A stretch of 64,000 nt of DNA. Origin: Zonotrichia leucophrys gambelii. Taxonomy: Eukaryota; Chordata; Aves; Passeriformes; Passerellidae. Shown one piece after another: positions 50,554-61,592 of the stretch (positions are counted from its first letter, which is position 1; each line of letters opens with the position of its first letter). The DNA is taken from contig NC_088179.1 in the NCBI RefSeq assembly GCF_028769735.1, positions 3,159,501 to 3,223,500 on the forward strand, in the 5' to 3' direction. A model generated the notes under the pieces. That model saw only the letters and a program-made list of their open reading frames with translations, was not told where the DNA came from and made no database searches. Position numbers and translations under genes: made by a program.

Positions 50554-51182
50554 TGTGACAGACAAAAACTCTCTAACAGTTTAGAGTTAGAAAGTGTATG
50601 TTTATTGTGGGATAGCTCCCAAATGCACACTGTGATTTACAGGTGATTACCAGGTCCTTATATCTGTACAGGTATTGAATACCCAAAATACAAATTCATA
50701 TTCATAACTTTGGTACATCCCAGTCCCCGCTTTGTATGGTAATTAGTTCAAAAGTTATTAACCATGCATGGTTTGTTCCTCAAAATGAGTCGGTGGTCCC
50801 TTTCATGGGGAGGGGTCCCAAAATGAGGAAGTAAATGAAGTCTTCCTCGTTCTGACCTTTCTACCTTTTCAATGTAAATATGACAAATGAACCCTGGGTA
50901 GAACTCCCATTCCAATCTTCAATTGGTTTCAGAACAGAGGAGGCCACAATTGTCTTATGTTCCTAAAAGCTATCTATCAGTTTCTATATTCTTCATTATA
51001 AACCCAGCTAACCAAACATGTTGACAAGCAATCAATTATTAGTTAACTACTAACTCAACTTCATCAAGGCCTACCCATTTATTTTTATTAACTCCAATAA
51101 AGCTTATCTCTAACTAAAACCTCAACTCCTATAAAATCCCTAAATTATTTAAAATTTATATCTCAAACTTGTATTTATACCA
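50554..51182 (-). mobile_element. Probable solo LTR, family D
   Basis: On the minus strand this ends with CCCACAATAAACATACACTT, an AATAAA signal about 60 bp before a GTCTGTCACA terminus, as in an LTR. The possible start is TGGTATAAATACAAG at 51182 on the minus strand, which would make about 629 bp. Neither target duplication nor a second copy in the window confirms this start. The left edge at 50554 is well supported by the terminal TGTGACAGAC; the right edge is a guess. Confidence 0.6.
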
Positions 51183-51185
51183 GGT

Positions 51186-51232
51186 ACATAAATGTGTGTA
51201 TATATGTATGGGTGTGTGTGTTGTGTGTTTTT
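51186..51232. repeat. TG-rich simple repeat
   Basis: Imperfect (TG)n with TATATATG and GGG interruptions directly beside the presumed right end of LTR D. Confidence 0.8.
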
Positions 51233-51436
51233 ATACCTGCTTTATTACAGCAGATGTCTGCCATGCAAAGTCAGGCTCCACAAAAGATACTTCTTTTTCT
51301 GCTGGTGCACTTAGTGCTTGTAGCACTAAGAAATTGCCCAGTCCAGTTCCACTGTAAGAAGAAATTCTGTTGTTGATGTGCTGCTCATCACAATTGATGT
51401 TAATCCTGTCCTTTCCCTGCTTTTCCCTGGTTCCCA

Positions 51437-51489
51437 AGATTGGAATGAGATGATCTTTGGGGTCCCTTCCAGCCCAAAGCATTCCCTGA
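51437..51489 (+). mobile_element. CR1 3' end remnant
   Basis: About 50 bp match the CR1 terminus: GAATGAGATGATCTTTGG, GGTCCCTTCCAGCCCAAAGC, then ATTCCCTGA where CR1 has ATTCTATGA. It is on the plus strand. Only this last segment is recognisable, as expected for CR1's usual 5' truncation. Confidence 0.65.
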
Positions 51490-52920
51490 CACCAGGCAGT
51501 GCCCACGGAAAACTCTCCCTGATCATGCCAAAATGAGTTTCTGCTGCTGGTACCACCACACACCAGTGACTTTATAACCTGTTTGTGGATAGCTGTGGTC
51601 AAGGGCACCCTTGGGGAGCCAGGAGAGCAGAATTTGAGTTGTTTTATTGAGGGCAGTAGGTTGGGCTGGTTTTACCAGGCCTTCTAAATCAGTTAAACTT
51701 TGGAAAATGGATTTGTTTTCTTTTGGCTGGTCCAGAATATCCAATTAACATTTCAGTGACTTAAGTGCATCTTGTAATAATCCATCTCCTAGAGCTGCCT
51801 TAATTGCTCATAGAAAAATACGTTTCTGCCATAAAAAATGTATTTTTGGGCTGGAAGAAGATGCGGCTGGCAGCTCAGAATGCTGAACAGATGGCAGTGC
51901 AGAGCCCTGGACTGCCAATTCAGCTGTGCTTTGGGGTGCCTTTGGTGATCAGGCCACCCCTTTGGAGTGCTGCAGGGCCAACAAGGATCCATCCAGGACC
52001 CTTTTGTTACAGCTGCTGCTGTGTCCTATGTTGAGCCACTGAAAAAGCTGTTGTTATTTTCATTTTCACATAATAACCGTGCCCCATAAACTGCTGGATC
52101 TGCTTTCAGGCTGGGAGTGCAGTAATCAGATGCTACCTGGCAGCTGTGCTTCAAAGGAAATTATTATAAATATCTCAATTAAGTATTTTCATTCTTTGCA
52201 CAAGTAGTGCTTGTTGAAAAAATGCTAAAATAGAAAGGTTTCATGTTCTTCAACTGAAGCAAACTCTGATATTTCACTAATTATGTACAAATGTATTCTA
52301 CTAATGCAACATTGCAGTTTATGTTAAATAGCTTCTTTGGACTTTGTGTAATTACTGTAAGTGTTCAATACCTGGAGATATTTCAGTCCAGTGGTGTATA
52401 ATAAAAATTAACATCTGCAGCTGTACTGTTCACACATTATCTCCCACCAAAAATAATTTCAAATTGCATTTTCCTCCACAGGACAGAGAAGGAAAAGTTT
52501 GGGGACACTAGAGTATATTCTGAGAATTAATATAATTAGGTTGTTTCATGCAACCCAGCAGCAAGGATGGAACAAGTATGTGTCAAAAAAAAAATCTTTC
52601 AGGAGAATATTATCATTACATCCATTCATGTAATGAAAAGAGTATTGAGATTTTTTTTTTTTTTTTTTTTTTTTTTGTGGCTCAGAACTACAGTCTTTGA
52701 AAGGAAAGGACTATTTCTTAGTTTGAACACAGCATTTTATCCTCTGTACCCACAAAATCTGACAAGTGGTCAAAATCACTGCTGTAACCAAATTTTGGTG
52801 TCTCAGTTTGAACACAGGGATGATAGTCTTTCCTTGATTGTAAGTCTCACCTAAGGAGAAATTCCCTAGGCAAAAGTGATGTAAATACTGCCTCTAAGGA
52901 ATGTTTTTATGATATATATG
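51490..52920. other. Unique DNA with a long T run
   Basis: No exon or LTR recognised. A 26-base T run lies at 52651-52676. Read on the minus strand this could be the poly(A) tail of a retrocopy, but the sequence preceding it is not recognised as any transcript. Confidence 0.45.
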
Positions 52921-52926
52921 CCCATT

Positions 52927-53130
52927 TGTGACAGTGTTCGCAGGGGTCTGAGGATGAGGGAAGAGATGAGGATGTGACTCCATGTTTCTGAAGGCTGATT
53001 TATTATTTTATTATATATATTACATTAAAACTATACTAAAAGAACAGAAGAAAGGACTTCATCAGAAGGCTAGCTAAGAATAGAAAAAGAAAGGAAGATA
53101 ACAAAGGGTTGTGGCTTGGACAGAGTCAGA
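52927..53130 (-). mobile_element. Truncated LTR, family A, 3' half
   Basis: On the minus strand this is the last roughly 204 bp of family A, ending GAACACTGTCACA and including the AATAAA region and the ATTCTTTTAGTATAG box. It stops abruptly at about 53130, before the CCAAT pair. It lies tail-outwards, 56 bp from a complete plus-strand copy, making an inverted pair. Its outer flank CCCATT is, in inverted sense, nearly the same as the 5' flank TATGGG of the other copy. Confidence 0.9.
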
Positions 53131-53186
53131 GTTTGGAGTTTCTGACTTACTCATCTTTGTAATTAGAATGTGTGAACCTATATGGG

Positions 53187-53568
53187 TGTCACAGACATCT
53201 TTTATGAAAAATCCTTTCCTTAGGACTTTTCCTCCTGAGAAGCTGAGAAGCCTCAGGAACAAAATGCAAACAATGGTTATCTGCTGCTGTGGAATGCAAC
53301 AGGTGCATCTGGGATTGGTCTCATGTGGTTGTTTCTAATTAATGGCCAATCACAGTCAGCTGGCTCAGACTCTCTGAGACACAAGCCTTTGTTATCATTC
53401 TTTCTTTCTCTATTCTTAGCCAGCCTTCTGAGGAGAACCTTTTCTTCTATTCTTTTAGTATAGTTTTAATGTAATATATATCATAATATAATAAATCAAG
53501 CCTTCTGAAACATGGAGTCAGATCCTCATCTCTTCCCTCACCCTCAGACCCCTGTGAACACGGTCACA
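53187..53568 (+). mobile_element. LTR, family A, complete
   Basis: It starts TGTCACAGACATC and ends ACACGGTCACA, 382 bp, with the CCAAT pair and poly(A) signal. Flanks TATGGG and CTGAGG are not a direct duplication. It forms the right arm of an inverted pair with 52927-53130. Open frames running into it are not genes. Confidence 0.93.
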
Positions 53569-56429
53569 CTGAGGTATCCAGGAAATAAATTAAAGCCACT
53601 AAACAAGCCTGGGACTGGTGTGATCAAGTGGAGGTTTATTAAAAATTGGAGAGCTTTAAGTCCAGAAAGAATTGTAAGAAAGCTCTTGACTCTGATCGCT
53701 GCTGAGGTGTAGAATAATAAAAAGGTGTAGCAAAATTTCAGTTCTGAATTTCATCTGAACCAAAACCTAGTGGACCAGAGGGAGTCTTTCCTTTGACTTC
53801 GTGGATGATATTGCAAAAAAAAATTGAAAACACCCATGGTGATGCACTGGCTTTGTATTTGTGTTTTGTGTCTGAGTATTTTGTGAGATGCTGTGGGTGC
53901 TGTGGTTCCCAGTTCTCCCCAGAGCAGAAGCCTTGGAAATGTGTGTCCAAAGAGAAGAGAGAGACCAGAAAGGAAGAGATGCACAGAAATTAGTCGGGCA
54001 GCAATACACACACACAGCTGGGAGTCTGATTCAAATCAGTTCAATCCCCGTCTTTTCCACTGACGCATATTCCTTACAGTTTTGAGAACTTCACTCTTTG
54101 CTGAGGAAAGGAAAAAAAAGGGGGATTTTAAAATTAATTACTTCACTCATTAAAATGGAGAGAAATGGTAAAAGAGAACTATGATAAACTGGGCAATCAA
54201 ATACACAGGAAAAGACCTTAAAAATAACACAGATGTGCCTCGTAGATGAAACTCTTGAAGGAACTGGTGTTTCAGGCTGATATTGGCACAAAAAAAGGTA
54301 CTACCAAATGTAACATCATTTTAATACGTTCATTTCAAATTCACATAAAACCACAGTTCACATGTAAATTATAGATTGAGCCAGGGCTATGATCATCTGT
54401 TTTAACACACATCTGTTTCTCAGAGCTGCATCACAATGAGTAAAAGAATGTGAGGTAATACAAATCCTGAAAGACACAAAGATCTTGGTCAGTGTGCTGT
54501 GTGATTTTGCACTTTTCACATAAATGTGCTGCGATACTGATGGATTAAATCAGTTTATTAGAGCTCTGTGCTTTGAGTTTTAAAGTTTTAAATCTTTAAG
54601 CTGAATGTGATTCACTAGAATTGGTTAAATAACTCTCTCTGTTGCAGTGTCCAACAAATTATCATTCCTCCAGTCCAAATCTCTCAAATAGAACATTTTA
54701 ACCTTATTTATTGTGTGCATACACAGCAGGAAAGACTCCACCTTCACCAACACTTTACAGGCAGATGTAGTTCAATTCAGTCTAAAGGGATTGTGCTATT
54801 CTTGGTATTCTGCAAAACATTTTCTAAAAAATACAATTGACAGAGTTAACTGATAAAAACAAGACATTAATGTGAAAGAAAAGGAATATTTTTTTCTTGC
54901 CTGAATTCAATGACGGAAGTATTTGAATACTGTAACCACTAAACAGGTGGGGCTGTCACTTGAAAAATCTGCATGATCTAAATATATCAATCCTCTAACT
55001 ATATTGGGTCATATTAAAAAGCAAACACGAAAATCTCCTTATCTGTATAAAGAAAATTCTGTAGACTTCCTAGCACTCAACACCTTTGTTTATAACTCAC
55101 ATACCTGCTCTGTGATTGATATAATTGTACATTTTTTTAAAAATTGTTTATTAAAAATGACCCAAACCCATAAAAAATGAGTTATAAGTCAAATTCACTG
55201 GATGTGATTATGTAGTAAAATGAATATGTAAGTAAATAAGGTTGGATATAGGTAGAGGTTTTTTAATAAATTTCACTTTCATGCTCAATTTCACTCACTT
55301 GTGTAAATGTCCAAACAAAGACATCTAATACAGTAATGGAAACTACCAGAAGTTTTCTGATAGCCAGAAATGTCTAAAATACACCCTACATTCTTTGGGA
55401 CTTCTACGTAAATGCTGCACCAACCACGGACTGAATTTCACTGTGTATGCATTTGTGTCATGTTTTCCTGTTTTAGTTGAGTTTGAATTAATCCTTCCCC
55501 AGAAAAAAAATATTACATACTTTGACACCAAAAGCAGAGTGGATGAAAAGAAGAGAAAAAAAAATATGAATATCAGGAAATAAGACCAATTTAAAAGTCT
55601 GTGATTGTGACCAAAACTTTTACTGGAAATTAAGGCATGTTATTAATCTGATTCCTCACGACTCTACAAAAGGAATCTTGCAGTAGGACAATTAAGGTAA
55701 AGAAGGTAACTTTAGGGGGGTGCACCATTGTGCCAGGCTAAAATTCCCCCTGAGCACCCCTTTGGGGACCACAGGACTTCATTTCAGAGTGGCAGCCAAG
55801 CCTCAGGAGGGCAAAGCAGCTTTTGCTATGAGTTAGAGCAAAAGTACAAAATTATTCCAAGAAGACAGCAGATGAAAAGGCTCCTCCACAATCAGTGGAC
55901 TGACTTACAGTATCTGAGTGCTTGATGCTGGCAGTTCTTCATTTTCAGTCATAATTAGCCTATCATTTGCTCATTTTGCGCTTTTCTGAGCTACTCATTA
56001 TTTTAGTGGCCATAGCTTCATTTGCACTCTGCCTCCTGTTCCATTTCAGTACCTTTTATCCTGCAGGAAACCTTTCTTTGTGGTTCTTCATTGGCCTTGT
56101 GCTCTGAGGAGGCCCTGGGCCCGCAGGTGATGCCTTTATCTGAAGCAAAAACTGGGTCACTGCTTTTCACAAAACTGGGGATGCTTCTTCCTCAGATTCT
56201 ATCTTCACCTGCTGCTCCTGCATTTTTAAAACCATCAGACACATCCCAGCTCCCTGGGAGACTGTGGCACACTGCTTGCCTCCAGCAGGCCTCAGCTGGC
56301 TCTCCCCTGCAGCTGGGAGAGCACAAAGAGCTTTCCCCTCAGGCCTGGCAATGCAACCCTGTAATTAGGCCAGGGGGATCAATCCTGCAGCAGTACAGAG
56401 CTCCCCATCCCCTGGGGGCAGCCCGTGCT
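53569..56429. other. Unique DNA, nothing recognised
   Basis: AT-rich single-copy sequence with frames under 90 codons. An open frame at 56022-56480 (152 codons) runs into the next LTR and has no recognisable domain. Confidence 0.45.
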
Positions 56430-57037
56430 TGTGAAAAATACATGTATTTTATGATTGGCTTTTCGCAAATATTCAAATGAATGTTTTATGTGTTGTCTTA
56501 GAAAGTTATGCTGTGTTAATTCTCTTAAGTAGTGTGTTAAATATAGTTTTAGGTTGTAACATAATGTTAAAATAGAAACTATGCTATGTAGGATACTTTT
56601 TTTAAGAAAGGACTCGCAGTGATATAGCAGCCACAGGACACCTGAATCCTTCAGAGAAAAAGAATTTATTGCTCCATTATCAGAAGAAATTAACTTCTTC
56701 CTGCCTCGAAGGCGCTGTCAGGATTCAGAGGAAGAAGTTGAGGATGACCTGACAGAATCCTGTGTTTGAATGGAATTTATGCATCATGTATGAAGTGTAT
56801 GAATATGCAACAGGCCATTGCTTTTAATGGTTAATCCTCTGTTAACGTGGGACCTTTCTCAGGCTTGTGCTGGCCAGAAAAAGGTACCTGGATGTCCGTT
56901 ACTCTTTGTTTCTATTGTTTAATATTGTCCTAATCCAAATTGTCCAAATTATTATTACTCTATTTATATTGCTATTTTCATAACCATTTTATTAAACTTT
57001 TCAGATTTTAAAAACAAGTGATTGGTGTTTTTTCACA
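56430..57037 (+). mobile_element. Solo LTR, family F
   Basis: It starts TGTGAAAAATACATG and ends GGTGTTTTTTCACA, 608 bp. I recognise the middle (GGACTCGCAGTGATATAGC, CTGCCTCGAAGGCGCTGTC, ATGCATCATGTATGAAG, TTAACGTGGGACC) as an LTR widespread in passerine genomes; this is from memory. The poly(A) signal is probably ATTAAA near 56990. The flanks TGCT and CGCT differ at one base, so any duplication is decayed. There is no internal retroviral DNA. Confidence 0.85.
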
Positions 57038-57954
57038 CGCTGTCTTGCCCAAGCTCAGCTGCTGCCGGGGGACTTGGCCTTGGGCTGATGTATCCTGCTG
57101 GCTCTGGCCCTGCCCCTTGGCCTTTGCTGCAGCTCTGAAACACCCAGCCCTGCTCCCTGCTGGAATGAACACGGGCAGGAGACCTTTCTCCTTTTTAATG
57201 CCCTTATTAAAAGTGATCAGCTCTGGTGGGGAGAACTGAGAGGTCCGTGCTCACACCACCACTACCTGGAGGAGAAGGAGGACAAGTGCAGCTTTGTCCA
57301 CTGGTCTGTGAGCAAAGCCAGAGATTCCATCCTCACAAGAGCATGGGGTTATTCCTTTACTTTTCAGGTCAACATTCATGGTCCTCTGTCTAGTCGACAT
57401 CTTTAGGTTAGGGTGAGGGGTAAAAAGGTCTTGGCAGATACTGAATTCTGTTCCTCATGTCTAGACATTGCTTTGATTCATCAATTTTGTGTTGGCTGCT
57501 TGTTTTTAGGGGGTTTTGGCTAGGTTTGGTGAGGGGTCTCTCCCATAGCATGCAGGATCCGATGTCATTTGCATGTTGACTCGATGTCCCTTCCTCTCCA
57601 GGTGCCATCCTCCAGGAAGCAGCAGGGTGTCACTGACAAAAGGGGGAATTTTTAACCATCAATGACAGGTAGTTAATGAAAACGACAGGTGATTACAATC
57701 ACTTAGAACCCCACCCTGGCAGCAACTGGCCCAACCTGTGAACTCTACAACCTTTTAAAAAAATGGGCAGCTTTTCTACTCATAACCCGTGCCCCGTGTG
57801 CCAGGGCTTGCCCGTGGCTGGGCATGGCAGGAGAGCAGTGCTGGCACTCTCTGCTCTGCCACTCACCTTGTTTGCCAAGGCAAAGGGAGCCCCTGCTGTA
57901 GCTGAAAACCAAACATGACCGAGGTTTTTCTGTGTGGCCCAAACAGGATACACA
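57038..57954. other. Moderately GC-rich DNA, nothing certain
   Basis: About 900 bp without a defended gene. Its last part directly precedes a possible LTR (58 kb) and could belong to a related element, but I found no primer-binding site, polypurine tract or coding sequence. Confidence 0.35.
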
Positions 57955-58397
57955 TGTGAGAGACAACTGCCCACTTTGAAAATTTAAAGAGGTTTATTAA
58001 ACCTTAGCAAAAATACAACAAAGGACTCCATAAGGAAAAGGCTGCAGTGCTGGTAACGGCCCCTCATGCACACCACATGGCCAGTTCCCTTCAGGATGGA
58101 TGCTCAGTGTTTTACACCCCTGGGGTTGCAGCAGCCAGCCCTGGCCCCTCCCAAAGTCTGTCAGGCAGCTCTCCTTTGCCATTTATCAGTGCAAACTGCT
58201 TTCTTGTCACTGCATTGGAGCTCAGGTGTTGCCGTGCCCACCCCCTGAGCACCCCCAAGCTTTTCCATTCCCACTGCCCCATGCAAGGGACACCTGTGCA
58301 GCTTCTTTGTACCTGTCCCAGACAGCCCAGGCTGTGTGATGGCAACAATACAGGGGGAAAGGGAACTGTGGGGAGAGCAGAGGGCATCTAAACTACA
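57955..58397 (-). mobile_element. Possible LTR, family G
   Basis: On the minus strand the end reads GGTTTAATAAACCTC, about 60 bp later TTGTCTCTCACA, which is the layout of an LTR poly(A) signal and terminus. Going upstream there is GTGTAAAACACTG as a weak TATA-like word. A start at TGTAGTTTAGATG (58397) is plausible but no target duplication supports it. No second copy exists in the window. Overlapping frames of 79-114 codons on both strands are not recognised as proteins. Confidence 0.35.
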
Positions 58398-59850
58398 ATA
58401 ACATAACTGTACATCACTAAAGCTTTTCTAATATTCACACAATGGTTATCTTTTAATTGTGAGAGCAAATCATCTCATTATCCATCTATAACACACGTTA
58501 AGTGTATTCAGAGCTCAGGGTCTTTTCAGAAGACAGCCAAACAATTCAGAAAAAAATATGTAGCTGAAGCACTCACGCAGTTTAGTTTGTGCTGTCGTGA
58601 TGTTGTGGAAGAGCTGTGATTATGATGGGGGAGGTTAAATGTTTGTAGTGCTAGACAGTCTGAAACTGGCTCTTGAGTACACAGAGGTTATGTCTACCTA
58701 TTAATTTTTTCCTACTTATGGTGTCCTTAAATTGCACAGTTTATATTCTCTGGCTGTGCACTTCTTTCCCTACAGTTTCACTGAGACCAAAGAAATTCTG
58801 AGGGATCTTATATACTTGACAGTACAGCCTTTAATAAATGCAGAGGTAACAGAAAAATCCTTCCCTATTCAAAGATAACTTTAGACAATAAATTCCCATT
58901 TGTTTATATAAGATAAAACTTTGATTTAATCAAAAATAAATCCATGCCAAAGTGATGGAATCGAGGATACTTATCTGCTGTAGATACACTGGGAGAAGGG
59001 CAAATCTGTATTTTTTCTGACTACAGGAACTCCACTCACAGGCTTAGATCTTGTCTTAGAACCAGCCCATTAGTGAGAGTAAGGTTTGTTGCACCTTTTG
59101 TTTGGCATTTAATTTATTGATGAGCTTTGTTTGAATAATGGCAGTTGTGGTGATGGGCTGTTTGTAGCTATTGATGCTCTACAGAGCTGGGCTGAGGCAA
59201 TCAGTAGAATTAACCCAGGCAGCTGAGCTGCCATCTTCATTGACCTGAGCTGGATTCACAGCAGTGACCCAGTGCTAAAAGACCCCATTACCAGTCCCCA
59301 GAGCCTCCTGCTCTTCCACAGTGCACAGAAAAATCGGCCACTGGAATTTCAATACTGAAAACCCTGTGATCTGGCAAAGTACAATTGTGATTCCCTTATC
59401 CTGATTTTAGCCCTTTTTTTTCAGACTGAGTGGTGAAACGAAAGGCAAAACTCACTCTCTGCCAAGGAAGTGAAGCAGAAGCACAGCTCAGCGAGCAGCA
59501 CAAGCTGTCACTCAAGGGAGAGGACTTAATTCTTCCCCACTGTCACTCACACAGGGTAAGCACGGCTGAATGGTGATTTAGGGAGTGCAGGAGCAGTTAG
59601 GGTTTGCCATAGCCCAGTGCCCACAGCCCCGAGGGGAGCACACAGCCTGCACTGCACTCTTGGGGAAGCTGGATGCCCAAAATGCTGTGAGGTGGGAATA
59701 CAGGCAGGACACACCAGAGGCTGTGCAGGAGGAGGTATTTAGGAACTCAGGGCTGACTTCTCCTCGAGTTGCTGTTGACAATTGCTGCCCTGAGATGTGC
59801 AGGATGTCTCTGTTTCTGTCTCTGCTTCAGCCTGCAAAACTGAAGAACGA
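58398..59850. other. Unique DNA, nothing recognised
   Basis: AT-rich to mixed composition. No LTR, CR1 or exon is recognised. An open frame at 59585-59878 (97 codons) enters the next LTR and is not credible. Confidence 0.45.
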
Positions 59851-59851
59851 G

Positions 59852-60376
59852 TCTGGGGTCTTCAGTTTTCAGTCTTGAGGTCGTTTATTAATTCTTATCT
59901 ATAAAATTTTCTTTCTGCCCAGCGGAGATCTGCTCAGCAGGGCAGCCACAGGCACTCTGTGTTGTCCTTTTATACTACAAACTACCAATAACATATTTAC
60001 ACTTAATTCCCAATACCTATCACCTATGTTAGACAGTGCACTTCTACTCTAAACCAATCCCAAAGTGCCAACATCACTGCAGAAAATGGAGAACAAGAAG
60101 AAGAAGGAGAACGGTTGGACATGCCCAGATTCCTCCATCTTGTCCTCATAACCCCCATACCAAAAATCCTAAAATCTACATTTTCACCTTGTGATCATTT
60201 TGTTATTACACTATTCAAACCTTTATGACTTTCAGGTCCTCATACAAAGCTGATAATTAGCTCCATGGGTCATAATCAAACCCACAGGTGCTCTGGGCTG
60301 TGTGCCAGGGTCTCTGAGCCCCCTGGCAGGGTCCTGGCAGCTCTGGACACCCAGAGGGATGTGCTGAGCTCTGACA
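59852..60376 (-). mobile_element. Solo LTR, C-like subfamily
   Basis: On the minus strand it starts TGTCAGAGCTCAGCACATC and shares with family C the CTGCCAGGACCCTGCCAGG block, GTTTGATTATGACCC, the TTCTCCTTCTTCTTCTTG block, a TATA-like GTAGTATAAAAGG and a terminal GACCCC(AGAC) region. The family-specific first 50 bp match the truncated copy at 19580-19706, so these two form a subfamily distinct from 12385 and 34961. The 3' terminus is eroded (TCTGGGG for TGTCGGGG) and no target duplication is seen. Length is about 525 bp. Confidence 0.85.
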
Positions 60377-60525
60377 ACTTCTGAGCCAGCTTGGAGGCTG
60401 AGGAACTTCTGCAATGGAAATGGAGTGAGTCAGGAAGCAGAGAAGGACATAACAGATTGTAAGGTTTGGGTGTGCAGGAGTCCCTGGATGTCTGTGTGGA
60501 GCCAGCATTGTAGGACAGCAGTAAG
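60377..60525. other. Spacer between LTR and minisatellite
   Basis: About 150 bp of unique sequence with no recognised content. The first minisatellite unit begins just after it. Confidence 0.4.
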
Positions 60526-61592
60526 GACAGTTATTCCCAAAGGGAAATCAAACAGTGTAGAACAGTAGGAACAAAGTTATTCCCAAAGGGAAATCAAACA
60601 GTGTAGAACAGTAGGAACACAGTTATTCCCAAAGGGAAATCAGTCTAGAACAGTAGGAACACAGTTATTCCCAAAGGGAAATCAAACAGTGTAGAACAGT
60701 AGGAATACAGTTATTCCCAAAGGGAAATCATGGGAGTGTAGAACAGTAGGAACACAGTTATTCCCAAAGGGAAATCAAACAGTGTAGAGCAGTAGGAACA
60801 CAGTTATTCCCAAAGGGAAATCAGTCTAGAACAGTAGGAACACAGTTATTCCCAAAGGGAAATCAAACAGTGTAGAGCAGTAGGAACACAGTTATTCCCA
60901 AAGGGAAATCAGTCTAGAACAGGAGGAACACAGTTATTCCCAAAGGGAAATCATGGGAGTGTAGAACAGGAGGAACACAGTTATTCCCAAAGGGAAATCA
61001 AACAGTGTAGAGCAGTAGGAACACAGTTATTCCCAAAGGGAAATCAGTGTAGAACAGGAGGAACACAGTTATTCCCAAAGGGAAATCATGGGAGTGTAGA
61101 ACAGTAGGAATACAGTTATTCCCAAAGGGAAATCATGGGAGTGTAGAACAGTAGGAACACAGTTATTCCCAAAGGGAAATCAAACAGTGTAGAGCAGTAG
61201 GAACACAGTTATTCCCAAAGGGAAATCAAACAGTGTAGAGCAGTAGGAACACAGTTATTCCCAAAGGGAAATCAGTCTAGAACAGTAGGAACACAGTTAT
61301 TCCCAAAGGGAAATCAAACAGTGTAGAGCAGTAGGAACACAGTTATTCCCAAAGGGAAATCAAACAGTGTAGAACAGGAGGAACACAGTTATTCCCAAAG
61401 GGAAATCATGGGAGTGTAGAACAGTAGGAACACAGTTATTCCCAAAGGGAAATCAAACAGTGTAGAGCAGTAGGAACACAGTTATTCCCAAAGGGAAATC
61501 AAACAGTGTAGAACAGTAGGAACACAGTTATTCCCAAAGGGAAATCAAACAGTGTAGAACAGTAGGAACACAGTTATTCCCAAAGGGAAGCC
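60526..61592. repeat. 24-copy minisatellite, 42/46-bp units
   Basis: Twenty-four occurrences of the core ACAGTTATTCCCAAAGGG (first near 60527, last near 61570; one unit has AAAGTT). Linkers between cores are of three kinds: AAACAGTGTAGARCAG (46-bp unit), GTCTAGAAC or GTGTAGAAC (42-bp unit) and TGGGAGTGTAGAAC (46-bp unit). In order they read AABACABABCABCCAABAACAAA by my reading (23 linkers; check the order computationally). Every core contains the inverted repeat TTCCC-AAA-GGGAA. No open frame of note crosses it. Confidence 0.97.

Noticed and set aside
57642..57954. Possible ERV internal region next to the family G candidate
   Set aside because: No primer-binding site, coding segment or second LTR was found, so there is too little evidence to annotate it.
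60526..61592. Regular repeats that might be a CRISPR array
   Set aside because: Linkers are repeated variants, not unique spacers, the host is a vertebrate, and no cas genes are present. It is a minisatellite.
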